This document shows positions 47,201 to 58,215 of a stretch of 64,000 nt of DNA, one piece after another. How positions within the stretch are numbered: the first letter of the stretch is position 1; every line of letters begins with the position of its first letter. Made by a program: the position numbers and the translations under genes. The stretch covers positions 9,936,001-10,000,000 of the forward strand of contig OY783207.1 of the NCBI GenBank assembly GCA_963678705.1, in the 5' to 3' direction. This DNA is from Panorpa germanica (Eukaryota; Arthropoda; Insecta; Mecoptera; Panorpidae). The notes under the pieces were generated by a model. That model did no database searches and was not told the DNA's origin. It worked only from the letters and a program-made list of their open reading frames with translations.

Positions 47201-47321
47201 ACATACTTTCTGCGTTGGATTAGTCACGATCCCTGGTAATACACAATTTGAATCTTCTGTAACAGTGGATAAAAATAATACATTTGAAATTGAACGATCA
47301 GTTAACAGACTTTATGATTAG
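41272..47321 (+). CDS. DUF229 (alkaline phosphatase/sulfatase fold) membrane protein
   Basis: Family of type II membrane or secreted proteins with the alkaline-phosphatase/sulfatase fold; reaction unknown, common in insects and nematodes. Exons 41272-41403, 43270-43532, 44835-45165, 46188-47321 join in phase: 619 aa, family-typical. Exon 1 (44 aa) carries a signal anchor (about 14-32: CLAIPLVVGFLYFLA); just upstream is an acceptor (AG at 41245-41246) of a 5'UTR intron. Seen: cysteine-rich region (SCRIL, LTCCYEV, KSKCM); PPSVLMFAIDSVSR with metal-site D211; YNK/TYPN; FFFSDHGIRF (D412, H413), then FEERLPFMHVWIP and LTTPYDIHMTL, all classic DUF229. Where relatives have SHDxxN this one reads CHNSLE. 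AATAAA is at 47502. Intron 1 holds an antisense jockey piece, intron 2 a long pyrimidine-rich tract, intron 3 a hAT copy. Frame intact; likely functional. Confidence 0.9.
42140..42880 (-). mobile_element. Jockey-type LINE fragment
   Basis: Minus strand: TTMATFADDNTILAVGNTID (intact FADD box), then KVWRIKLNESKSIHVNFTN, a frame break, then KIKYRNMYWLIRRCSELNIE, TYGVQLWGCTKKSN and ENITVTQMLLDIVQI to about 42146. Antisense in DUF229 intron 1. Confidence 0.88.
43750..43890. repeat. Dispersed repeat piece (family of 37548)
   Basis: CATTCCCTTCTTATGTTGAG and GAATTTTACTCTAAGTGATA match 37760-37840. Lies in DUF229 intron 2. Confidence 0.5.
43965..44790. repeat. Long pyrimidine-rich tract in DUF229 intron 2
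   Basis: More than 800 bp strongly biased to C and T on the plus strand, without a simple repeat unit (for example CTTCTCCATGTTTCTCTCC, CTTTTCTCTCTCTCTATTTG). It ends 44 bp before the exon 3 acceptor. Confidence 0.7.
45371..46034 (-). mobile_element. hAT-type element, copy 2
   Basis: Diverged copy of 39045-39799, same orientation; left terminus lost, right terminus GTGTGAAGCCCTA kept. In DUF229 intron 3. Confidence 0.75.
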
Positions 47322-48045
47322 AAGTCAGAAGTGAGAAAAATTTTGCGTTATCTTATCAGTATTCTGGATATTTAAAAAAAAGTTTTCTGGGAATTCCAGG
47401 AAATATAAGAAGAATAACTTTCTTCTATAATACAACATTAGGCAAAACAATACATATGTTTTAAATAATATTATTAAAGATTAGGTTTAAAGAAAGTGAG
47501 AAATAAATGCATTTGAGGAACACCCATAAAGTATTACACAAAATAATTTTAATAAAGTTAATTTTTTATAGTTTTGGACAAATGTTTTGTTTATATTTAT
47601 TTATATAACGTTTTTGCTTCAACCATCCTCTTTCCTGAAGCGTTTTTCTGTTGAATATTTTACTTATATTTGTCTTAAGGTGAAACATTACTTCATGGCT
47701 CTACAGTTCGATATAGATGGCAACAGTGTACTAAAATGACAATCCATTTGTAACTTTGCACTGACACTTCGTGTTTTCAAATATAGAAACGTTAATTACT
47801 GTGAAATTAAACTAATCGTAGGTTGCACAGCCGAGTTAGTGTATGGTGCTTACAAGGGTCCTTTCACTTATAATAGAATTCCTCGACACGAAAATAACTG
47901 ATTTTAACGACCTCTCCAGATCCTCTATCTTCTATGAACTAAAATTCTCGGCGACTCAACATAAGAGGATATGAAAGGGGAAAGGTACATTTAAAAAAAG
48001 CGCTTTTATCGACAGCATTGGATCTTCTATGAATTCTATCATATC
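47322..48045. other. 3' flank of DUF229 and spacer
   Basis: Contains the DUF229 AATAAA at 47502-47507 and a piece of the 37548 repeat family at 47930-48040 (CTAAAATTCTCGGCGACTCA). No gene. Confidence 0.5.
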
Positions 48046-51000
48046 ACAACGAAATGCGTAGTTTCAATAGTACATAGTTTTACAATCGCAATGATAAAAA
48101 CAACTAGTTATTACACTACATTTGTTTGCAAAACTCTAACTATTTACGTCGATGACAATAACAATATTACACCTAATAATATAGTTAAACTGGATTACAA
48201 TTCACAATAATTTAACAACTAGTTAACTAACATATTCCTGAATGTAAAAAGACGCCATACAACTCAACATACAAGTATCTACAAGTATCAGTAATTTGCG
48301 CGCGAAAATGTACCGTCAGCATACAATTGGTCCAGCGAACGGCTTTAATCAATTCTCTTACTGTTCGGTGAATCCGTGTGCTTACTACAATGAGAGCGAA
48401 CGCATTAGCGTAGTCCACAATCATTACAAAGCAGTGTTTGTAACATTCAAACATAACTTAATATTAGCAATGTTCTTAACCTATTTTTACAGAGTTCTTA
48501 ATAATAATTATTTCTTAAACTAATTATATTTATTCTTAAATTATTTCCCACATTTGTCATCGTCTCAGCAAAATTTGATTATGGTCCCACGGGACAGATT
48601 ATTAATTATGTTGACTTTAATAAAGAAAAAAACTTAAATCATTCGTAAAACTTTTAATAATTCATGACAGATTATAAATATAAATAGTTCAATAATAAAT
48701 TAATTCGATTGAGAGTGCTTCATTTGCAAAGCCAATCGCGTAATTTAAATAATGTCTGATTTGGCTGGCACATATACCTACGAGATTAACTTAAGTTATA
48801 AAGTGCGGTTGCGTTAAAGGTACCAGCACGACACTGACTCTCTTTATTCCTATCGAAGGACAATATCCCTATCAAATAGTCCTTATATACATATGAATTT
48901 TTTCTTTCCATTGAACCTTCCTCAGGATAAGATACCATTCGCTCAAAATTTTTGCTTATAATTCCACTGCCATTTTCATCTGGACAAATTTCTGTTATTT
49001 CTGAAAAATTAATTTTAACTTAATATATGATGAAATGATACTGTTCTTCAAATTGGTCCAACGTACCTGCCGTAACGTTAGTGAAACCTATGTAATCCTG
49101 TGAATAAAGAGCATCCTTTGGAATATCCTGCAAAAAACAATAAGATATATAACATGTACTTTTATATATATATATATATAATAAAATGTAATTCCACAAA
49201 AATAATAAGTAAATAATTCTCAAGTTTTGTTATGTTCAATTTTGTATACTTCTTCTAGATAAATATCGGAAATGATTAAACCCAGCTTCAATAAGCGCGT
49301 TCCAGCAGTTCGAATTCATATGTTAACCATACTGGGGCTTAATAAGTTTTATGGTTACATGAACACAACCTAGGTTAAAATAAGGAACGGTAAACTTACA
49401 TAAGCAGTATTGCTGAGTATCTTCTGATTGAAGTATAGGCAAACTGGACGAATTATATATGAAGGTACTAAAACTTTTTCCATTTTTAACAACCAAAACT
49501 TTTTACCCTGCCTGTTTGCTTCTCTTCTGAAAGTTTACAATATAATAATAATAAACTAGTTCTATTGAGTACAGTCACAGGCAGTTGATAACTTACATAT
49601 CAAAATCGTACCCGATGTCGCTATAGAACGCGAATTTGTCCTTCTCATTTTGCCATCCTAAAGATAGCTTTCCCATACCTACTGCAAACATAGAACTGTT
49701 CCTTAACTTTCCTTCTGCATCAGTAAAGCATTTTTTATCTGAAAGAAAGAAGGATCTTATTAGTTAATGTTACGGTTATTAGATGAATGATGAAATCTTT
49801 TATACCTGTAATGATTAATTTGTTTTCTACGTTATCCCAATCATCAGAGTCAATAAGTGTTCCTCTACATATTACAACAGGATTTGAACCAGGATTCTTC
49901 TCATAAATATAAACTTTCCAAGGTTCCAAAGCTACTTTTAAATACTCCTCACCGTATTTATTTTTAATTTCATTTTCCATTTCTATATTGTCATTCACAT
50001 CTCTTGTTATGTAGGTCCTACCGCACTCTAAAATAATGGAAGTTATTTGTCCATTCAGTAACTCATATAACATCAAACAAAGAAGTGAAGTTCACAAAGA
50101 GATCGTAAGGAATTTATCTTAAGTTAAGAGTGAAATAACTACAGACATACGAAGGAGCCTTATGTTGGCTTCATGTCATGGATTACCGGACAAGCTACAT
50201 GTTAGCTACTTACCACATTTTACCAGTGCACAATGCAGAGTCCACAATTACTAACTTACTTAAAAATCCATAATCTCAACGATTCGATGTATCTGTATTT
50301 ATGCTGTACTATTTACTCATCTCGCAAAACAGTTTTTTTTATAACGATCTAAAGTTTTCGTGCACTTTCGTCAGTAATGCAGAAATTACTACAACATCTG
50401 TGTCTAAAAAGAAGCTTTCTTATCTCAAAGGAACGCTTAAAGTTATTCTAATATGACTTTATTAACATCAATTACATACGAATTAATGTCTTAATAATGT
50501 TCTTTTATTCTCCGTGCATATTTCTAATAAGATAAGGGATAACTAAATTGCTAAAATAATAGATTCATAAACTACGGTAGTATGATCAAGACTGGTTACA
50601 ATACATAAATTAAATTAAATGATCCTCCTAAATAATGGACAAGATGTCGTTGCAACAGACACTTTTAAATGTCAAAAACTTTAGAAATATGCAAATTAAT
50701 TTCGGTGTTTCTGTTTACTTGTAAGAATTACTTATACCAATGATATCATATACCGAATAATCTTCAAAAATAGATAAATTCATATACCTGATTCACAATT
50801 TACTAAAGGAAAGTTCCATGTGGAGTCTTCTTCGCACGTAAGAATATTATAGAATAGTTTAGGACGTAGGAACCCAGAAAGACAGGTAACAGTGACCTCA
50901 GTTCCAGGAACTAGTGCATCGTTGCAAGATACGTTAATGGTTTTATACAACATGCATTTTAAGGACGTTCCGTCATAACGCTGAAGTGGCTCACACGGCT

Positions 51001-51050
51001 CTGAAATTACAATCCAAATGTTCTTTACCATATCCTGAGGTAAATTTAGA
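48046..51050. repeat. Segmental duplication, left copy
   Basis: Aligns by eye with 59552-64000 (window edge), exons and introns alike, from CACAACGAAATGCGTAGTTT onward. Differences: the right copy has an extra ~1.2 kb (59778-61010) and a solo LTR (62714-63058); the left copy has ~110 bp in an intron (about 49240-49350) that the right copy lacks. Confidence 0.85.
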
Positions 51051-54000
51051 CAAAACAAATCGTTAACATAAGATAAATGGAGACTGTACTTTTGCAACTT
51101 GGTAGAGTGGGAAGCCATTGACCTTCAGAACAATAAACGGTCGAGCCAGAGGTCAAAACAAAGTTTTTGTTACATTTATATTCTAGCATAGTTCCATCTT
51201 TAGTTGGTGTCCAAGCTGGTGGCACTGTTTCTGAAGCGTAAATTGTGTAACTTCCATTTCCTGGTTTAGTAGGTAGAATACAACTTCCGGCGAGCACTTC
51301 GGCCCTGCAAACATGTATGTGTTTACAATAACGAAAAGAAATTTGTATCTTAACACAACTTTGACTTACGATTCTACGCCATCAACCTTGGTACATAATT
51401 CCATAGACTCATCCGAACCATCATCACAGTCAACTATCTGAAAGTACCAAAAAAGGGTTACAACTCAAATATCTACAATTGATGTACCTATCAGAAGTAA
51501 ATGGAAGATTATTGTGCCTTTATACCTACATGATAAATACATATTCAATAATTTTGTGTCTTTCTCTTAAAGTTGTCTAAAACTAAATATATGTTCAAAA
51601 CACGAAAATGAAGTGAATAATATTGATCTTACCCCATCACACATATCTTGCATGGTAATTCTTTTTCCGGAAGTACATATAAACACCTCCGGTTCTCCAT
51701 AAGCCTTCTGATCCTGTAGCCATGGTAGGAATTGACTTACAGATGTAAACAACGTATACTTGTACGAATCGCACAATCCATCGTCATTAGTTGGTCCAGT
51801 AGACACAACGCCCCTCAGATAGAAGGCATTCTTAACGTCATCATAGAAGATCAAACCACCCCCGCTGTCTCCATGACAAAGACTGGAACCTTAAAGTTAA
51901 ATATCAAGACTAATATCAATTAAGTACCAGAAACATGAAAGCAGGCAATATATACTCATTAGAAAATCATTATAAAATTAATGACTAATACGCAATTTTG
52001 TGGTAATTAAGCGTTATTTATATCTGCATCAAACTATTGTAGTTTGCGCCGTTTTTTCTAAACCTTTCGCTTTGGCTTTAGGCAAGACGTACGCAACGTA
52101 AGACGTTAGCGTAATGCCTCCGCACTTCTCGTATCAGCTCTCGGATAAAGAACAGCTAGCGGCTGCTCACCGAGGTCAACGAACATGTTGTACAAAACAT
52201 AGTGACGAGATACAAATTTAAAATGGTGAATAATATTTTATTATTTAGTGAAAATGTAACAGAATGTATGTGAGTGATCACCAATGATAAATCCGACGAA
52301 CGCAATTTGAGCCAAACTCAGATTACTCGCTAATTGCTAATGATATTTATGCTACAGTATACACTATATTCCCATATAAGTACAATTGGCTTACTGTTTC
52401 CAAATCCTGCACAGATTTTATCAGCTGTTACATACGGCCTAAAATTTCCAGGAGAATTGTTCCTGCATTTCGTTCTTGAGACAACTGGCATGTTCAACTG
52501 CATCAGCTGTGGGCTAAGTGCGCCTTCTTCTGTTATCTTTCCCCATCCTGGAACCTAATTTCATATTCTGTTGTTAAGGTCTGAACTTTTTCTGACAAGA
52601 TAGAGCAGATCAGTAACTAACTAATTTTAGGTACTAACTTTTCCAAGAACTCCCGGCTGTATGCTGTCTTCGCTATCGTCAGTCCAGTCAACGCAAATAG
52701 GCTTGATCATCTGATTGAATTCTATAACGTTCAATAAGACCACTATTGCTATGTCCTGCGCATAACTTTGGACGATATCGCGGTAACTGTAAATTTAAAA
52801 TAAGATACTAAGATAATAAGATACCGCAATTAACTAGTGCTTATATAATTGTTTAGTTGGTAAACTTGCTTAGGATGTAAAATAAGTTGTTTGACGTCTG
52901 TGTAAATTCCAAATGTATCATCGCTATTCATCCAGTCACTAAATTCTTTCCCATAACCAACTGCAAATGACTCAGCATTTCGGGCTTTCTGATTCTCGCC
53001 ATCCCAGAAACAATGTGCAGCTGATAATTAAACAGAATGATCAACACTTTTATTAAATAGCAGTATATCTTCAAAAAACCTTTACAACAATTTACCTGAT
53101 ATAATTTTATTAGCAGACACAATCGTGCCACCACAAATAAATCCAGGTTCATTAGGTATAGCCGAATGTTGTTTATCGTAGATGGCTGCATGCCAAGGGA
53201 ATTGATGTTGATGTGCTTTGTGGGCGTTGATTGCAAACTTAGAACCCATGGGAGTTGTTCCGCATTCTAGAATTTAAACTAACTTTACTATGTATAAAGA
53301 ATTTGCATGATTATTGAAGATAGTTATTACCAGGATTGCATAAAAGGAATGAATGTTCCCATTCGCCATTTTCCAAGCAGTAAATCGTTTCTCCAGGAAG
53401 TACAACAGGTTTGTAGTTTTCCTTGCAAGTTAAAAATGCTTTCGTTCCTGCTTGTGTTGATTTTTCACAAGAAACTTGAACTCCGTGTAAATTACAACTG
53501 TATTCAATTGAAGAAGACTGCAGCGGCTTACAGGTTCCTGAAATTTTGTTTTTGAGGTTTTGAGGTATATTTTAAAGGTATCATAAAGGGTGATTATCTT
53601 CCTCAATATGAGCAATTTCTTCTGTTTATTAATTGAAAATTTATAAGATGCATTATAAAATAAACAACTTCTTACATAAAATCGTTAACTAACTTACTTA
53701 AGCGAGCTATTTTATCTTCTGACCACTTTCCCTCTGAACAGAAAATTCGATTTGCGGTACTGAGAGCATAATTAGCCGTGCAATGTATGTCTAAGAATGT
53801 GAATTCCTTAACTACGGTTCCAGCTATTGGTAAAGCAGTTTCCCCCACGATGGAGTAGCTGCCGTGTGGTGGTATTGGAGGTAGTATACAGTTCCTGGAT
53901 ACCTCAACTGCGTCTCTACGTAATCTGAGATGCTGCAACTCACTTATTGTATCTGATGTTGGTAAAGATAGACCTACAATTTTTAAAGAGAAAATTTAAT

Positions 54001-55075
54001 GGCATAACCATTCGTGATGATCTAGAATTGAATTGATAAGTAGCCTTTTTCTTGGCTATTCGCGTTCATTGATGAATGTACCAGATATTAATATTTTGTA
54101 CTTGCCTCTAGAAATAGATCTAAAGAGGAATAGCTGATTAAGATACGGAGTGAGCCGCTGACCTGACAGTAGACGCAGCTGCATCTGTATACTGTCAGGT
54201 TAGCAGCTCCACTGATCTGGACCGGACACACGATCATGAGTACCTACCGTGACTCAAGCGAGTAGCAGCCTAAAGTCCTGTTGCATTGTGACGTTGTTTT
54301 TTTTCTTAAATCTAAATTTAAATACCCTACGCAGTCAGAGTAAGTAGTTATAGATAATTAGTAGAATATTAAAAATAACTGCTCGGTAACATTTTCTTTT
54401 GGATTTTATCTAAAACAAGCAAAACAAGAAATGTCTAATCATAAAATGTTCCACTTTACCTAAATTCGTTTTAAATATTAAGTAGGAAACTTTTTATAAT
54501 CTTCAAAATAAATTATAATTTTTATAATAATTTGTTCGAATTTGTTTTCTGAGAGTTTAGAATAACATTTTCTATGTTAAACGATATATATTTCTTGTAG
54601 CTTTTGTAATCTGAAATGTTACTTTATCATTTAATTGTTGTTTTTTTAGAAAAACTAAATACATTTGAAATCATATGTGGAATGGTTAAAAGTGATAAAT
54701 TCAAAGCAGTGCTGGAGGTGAATGAACAGGTGGTGCCTGACAGAACAATAAATTCTTTTATTAAAAATAGAAATAAGCAGAATGTATAAATTTAGAAATA
54801 ACGTTTAATCAAATCAAGGAGATATTCATTGCTACAAAAATAACAAAGCGTTGTATATTTGGTAATACTTTTTTAATATGTTCAGCGAGTCTATACATTC
54901 TGTATCTTGTTATTTCAATTGAATACATACACGGTTATTAGGATTTTGACTCAATGCCCATTAACACATACGATATAAACATAATCATAGCTAATTAGTA
55001 AAAAAATTGAGTACCTCCAAGAAGTCCGCAAGATGCAATCAGTGTCAACAGTAGGCACATCTTCATGGTCAACAT
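48786..55075 (-). CDS. Modular serine protease, two ModSP-like units fused
   Basis: ModSP/HP14 family: secreted hemolymph protease that starts Toll and melanization cascades (known); this role is inferred here. Sixteen exons, all in phase, 897 aa: 55075-55015, 53973-53698, 53537-53331, 53266-53096, 53020-52870, 52786-52639, 52554-52395, 51889-51633, 51437-51370, 51304-51090, 51000-50788, 50027-49806, 49738-49597, 49526-49400, 49127-49067, 49000-48786. Order: signal peptide (MLTMKMCLLLTLIASCGLLG); Sushi ~50-114; Wonton-like ~115-178; protease ~182-450 with H241 (AAHC), D300 (QDIAIV), S400 (GDSGG) and Ser at the S1 position (S394), so not trypsin-like; LDLa ~455-492 with four cysteines; Sushi ~502-570; Wonton-like ~572-640; protease-like ~643-885 with K719, N836 and no catalytic Asp. 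Exon 8 encodes both the end of protease 1 and the LDLa start, so the fusion is not an annotation artefact. Intron 5 starts GC. No cDNA support. Confidence 0.88.
49155..49180. repeat. Short (TA)n in intron
   Basis: About ten TA units; the homologous position in the right duplicate (61885-61942) has expanded to about 29. Confidence 0.8.
54149..54213. other. 65-nt near-perfect hairpin in protease intron 1
   Basis: Left arm 54149-54171 (ends ACCTGACAGTA) pairs with right arm 54190-54213 (starts TACTGTCAGGT). The stem has roughly 21 pairs with one bulge and one mismatch, and the loop contains a further GACGCA/TGCATC pairing. Could be a pre-miRNA-like fold, or two transposon ends. Confidence 0.6.
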
Positions 55076-55156
55076 TTCTTCTTTTCTGCTGTTTAGACAC
55101 TTCCAGTCGTCGTGACCCTCAAGAGTAAGACTAACATTGCAATATTTGTACGAATG

Positions 55157-55164
55157 AATTTATA
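55157..55164 (-). promoter_or_regulatory. Possible TATA box of modular protease gene
   Basis: TATAAATT on the minus strand, about 80 bp upstream of the ATG; a pyrimidine/AGTC initiator-like site sits ~28 bp downstream (near 55130). Position and spacing fit; no other proof. Confidence 0.4.
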
Positions 55165-55199
55165 GTCAAAATTAAATCAGTAGCGGCGCGGTAATGTTT

Positions 55200-56380
55200 G
55201 AAATACAAAAACTAGTTGACCTGTGGTCTAGAGCAAATATTGATTAACTATAATTACACTGTAATAATTACTATGTGAAATAGTGACTAGGTGTTATAAT
55301 GGAATTATAACATATATACGAATTCTTATATTATAGTTTAATAATAGTGTGACCCATAAAATATAATTGAACATACTACTACACTAGTTTATTTCGGAAA
55401 TTAAATAGAGAATATTAATATATTTTTAATGTATGCCATACCTACGCTACTGCGTTTGGTTTGATCATCATTGAACACCTTGAAGAGGAGACACATGCAA
55501 TATATTTTGAATTATTTTATCTTATTTTCATCAAATTCTTTAAACCGGTTCATCTGTAACTGGTTATTGTTTGCCAAAACAAAATTTGTTAACTATTTAA
55601 ATGTTAACACCTTATTAAACCTCACAGTATTATAGCTGAATTTAAGAGAAGGTTAAACAATAATACGTCGGAGAAGTACGCAGTCGATTTGGACTAGTAG
55701 TGTCAATCAAAATTAATTCGGTATTAAATCGAACTGTAAATTACATGGATAATCAGTACATTTAAACTAATATTTAAATGATATTAGACTGTAGAAGTAG
55801 CACCCTAAATATTATTGTTTGGGAACACTTGAACACTTTGTTGCTTAATGAATATTAAGCAAATTTTCCTTTTAAAAATAGATTAAATGATACGTGTCTT
55901 AAATAATTAAAAAAATTCAGCCGTAATAAATACTAATTTACTTTAAAAATTACAATTGATGTAAGCCATGTGCAATGACAGCTCTTACTCACATGTGTGC
56001 ACGCAACTCATATAAATATGATGTTGCTCATTTTTAATCAAATTTGCTTTAAAAAATAGATTAACAAATACGTCCTTTAAATAGTTTCTAAATTTTAGCC
56101 GTAATTGACACTTATTTAATTCTGAATTTGTGCAGAAACATGTACAAGGGCAGTTTATGAGTTGACTGTACACCTATGAACAAGAGCAGTCATTGTACAT
56201 GGGTTAAATAAATTGTAATTTTTAAAGTAAATAAGTATTTCTATTTTGCAATAGGTATATGAATTTCTAGAACTTTCGTCGTTTTTAAATTTATCCCCTA
56301 ATATCCTAGAAACCTGCAAATTTTGAACATTTTTTTCATTCACAATTTCAGGAGGTTTGAAAACAAGAAAAGTCGATTCT
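55200..56380. other. 5' flank of protease gene, no gene recognised
   Basis: AT-rich with an internal near-repeat (about 55850-55990 versus 56010-56160: AAATAGATTAA...TACGT, then AGCCGTAAT). Short minus-strand frames here have no family match. Confidence 0.35.
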
Positions 56381-56777
56381 TTAACAATCCGGTCCGTGTT
56401 TTACAAGAGTACACGGCTGTTGTTCAGCATTCAAACCATATGCACCGGTATCTTCATTTATTAAATCTAATGCGTTGACTTCTTTCATGATCACTTTGTG
56501 AACACTTGCGGCAAAACAGGGAATATGGAATCTTATCATGTCGGAAGGCTTAGTTTCATATACCACGTGCTGTAAAAGACTATGCTAGCAAGTTTCATAT
56601 CTTTTTAATTACTTCTTCCTTATTTTCACACTTTTTTGCTTTACAAATGTTGCAGCAAGTGTCATGTTTATATTCCCTGTTTTTATATTTCATCTCCTTA
56701 GGATTCCAAAGACATTGATATTGTCTATAGGTTTCAATTAAACTTATACAAGTTTCATTTGTCCATTTAAAAATCAT
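56381..56777 (-). pseudogene. MADF/Myb-SANT-like fragment
   Basis: Minus strand 56777-56595 reads MIFKWTNETCISLIETYRQY then LWNPKEMKYKNREYKHDTC, the start of a MADF-type domain (usual form LIELYRE..CLWNP...YKNR), ending EEVIKKI and a stop. A second frame (56566-56381) has no match I know. Such domains occur in Adf-1-like genes and in the second protein of PIF/Harbinger transposons; it is a fragment here. Confidence 0.5.
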
Positions 56778-56805
56778 TTTTACTTTTTTTATTTATTTAC
56801 TAAAT

Positions 56806-57115
56806 ACGAGGTCTGTACAAAAAATAAGGTGAATTTTCAGTCAAGGTCAAATTTCGCGGGCTACGTACATTCGATTATCGATTTTTTTATTTTGTTATGT
56901 TGGTACACTCGTCTCGAACATATGTTCACAGTTTTAGCTATATAGCACATTTAGTTTGTTTGTGAGAAGCATAAAAGTTAAAAGTGTTTTGCGTGTTCGG
57001 CGATTTTCTGCTATCGAAAAACATGGATTAAAGAGTTTGAAATGAATTTTGTGTGAAAAATGGAAGCAAGTGCTCCAAAACACTTGAAATGTTGAAAGTG
57101 GCAAACTGCATTTTT
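56806..57115 (+). mobile_element. Mariner 5' fragment
   Basis: Preceded by TA, begins CGAGGTCTGTACAAAAAATA, a mariner-type terminal repeat; further in, the plus strand resembles a transposase N-terminus (NEFCVKNGSKCSKTLEMLKV) with a stop before it. The remainder is missing. Confidence 0.65.
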
Positions 57116-57117
57116 AG

Positions 57118-57480
57118 CCGCATCTTCAAATAATCTAAAATCTAAATGGCCCAATCACGCCTCCAGACCACATAGCGCACCATACAGTGACACGTTGAGC
57201 ATGCAAAGGTTCTCAACAATCTCTCTTGGATTTTCAGTAGCCAAAATGTGGCAATTTTGCTTATTGACGTATCCAAACAAATGAAAATGAGCTTCGTCTA
57301 AATTATATTTTCATTACTTGCACCTTGTCTTCAAAGTTAAATCCTTACGCAAAATTCGCCATATTGTTGTTTTGGATAACTTAGTTAATTGTTGCGACCA
57401 TCGAGGAATTGACAAATCTTCTTGAAGACTTCACTTGAACGAACCTATCTGACACGCATTGGTTGACACATTATGTATCG
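57118..57480 (-). mobile_element. Tc1/mariner-like transposase fragment
   Basis: The minus strand reads DEAHFHLFGYVNKQNCHILA then TENPREIVENLCMLNVSLYG, the central catalytic region of a transposase found in many arthropods, interrupted by stops. It could belong to the same kind of element as 30708-30930. Confidence 0.65.
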
Positions 57481-57504
57481 AGCCTTTTGATTCAAACTTA
57501 TCGA

Positions 57505-58215
57505 CTAACTAGAGCTTACCCCAGTCGCAATGCGACGTCTTTTTAGTGTGTATGATTTGAATCCAACAAAATAATTCGTAATTTCATTTCAAATTTTAAT
57601 TCTGTTGTCAAATTGAATATGTAACTCGCCCAATAATAAAATAATTTTTCATATACTCGTAAATCGCCTAAAAAATATTTTTTCTTTCAATAAAATATAA
57701 GATATTTTCAATTTATTTCTTATTTGACCAACTTTTTTTTTAAATTTGGTTTTTTTTTTCGATTCGTAAATCAGGTACCGAAGTTAGCCCATATATCAAA
57801 TTTCAACTTTCTAGGTCACTTTTTACCTTTGCTAAAATCGCACCCGTGCCCCCAAATAAAATTTTTGAATTTTGATTTTTTTTTTTAATAATACGTTTTA
57901 TTATTAATCATCCAAAATTTAAGTTTTCTCCAAAGTTTCCAACCCTAATTTTCTCAACGCCCTATTTCCCAATTTCTTAATTTCTAATACACATACTAAA
58001 TTTCAACTTTCTATCTTTTACGAATTAAAAGTTATAGAGCAAAAAGTAAAAATTTTTTTTTTTACTTTTTCCAAAATTACGGGTTTTTAGGAAATTCAGG
58101 GGAAAATCTGGAGACGCGTCTTAGAATTTTTTTCTCTACAAAATAGCAAACTTTCAAAAACATTGACGGAGCCGTTTTCATTTTACCATACGAATTTCAG
58201 CAACAAACAAACATA
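57505..58215 (+). repeat. Dispersed repeat, copy B (longer)
   Basis: The first 360 bp are the reverse complement of 6895-7225 (CAATGCGACGTCTTTTTAGT); the rest is AT-rich and ends near CAACAAACAAACATATAAAT. Possibly the untranslated tail of a LINE or a large DNA element; not identified. The following 75-codon frame (58227-58454) has no match I know. Confidence 0.55.

Noticed and set aside
49020-49223. Alternative protease C-terminus reading past the donor at 49066
   Set aside because: Splicing to 49000 gives a conserved protease-like ending in both paralogues with the same exon length and phase; read-through ends in a short unrelated tail.
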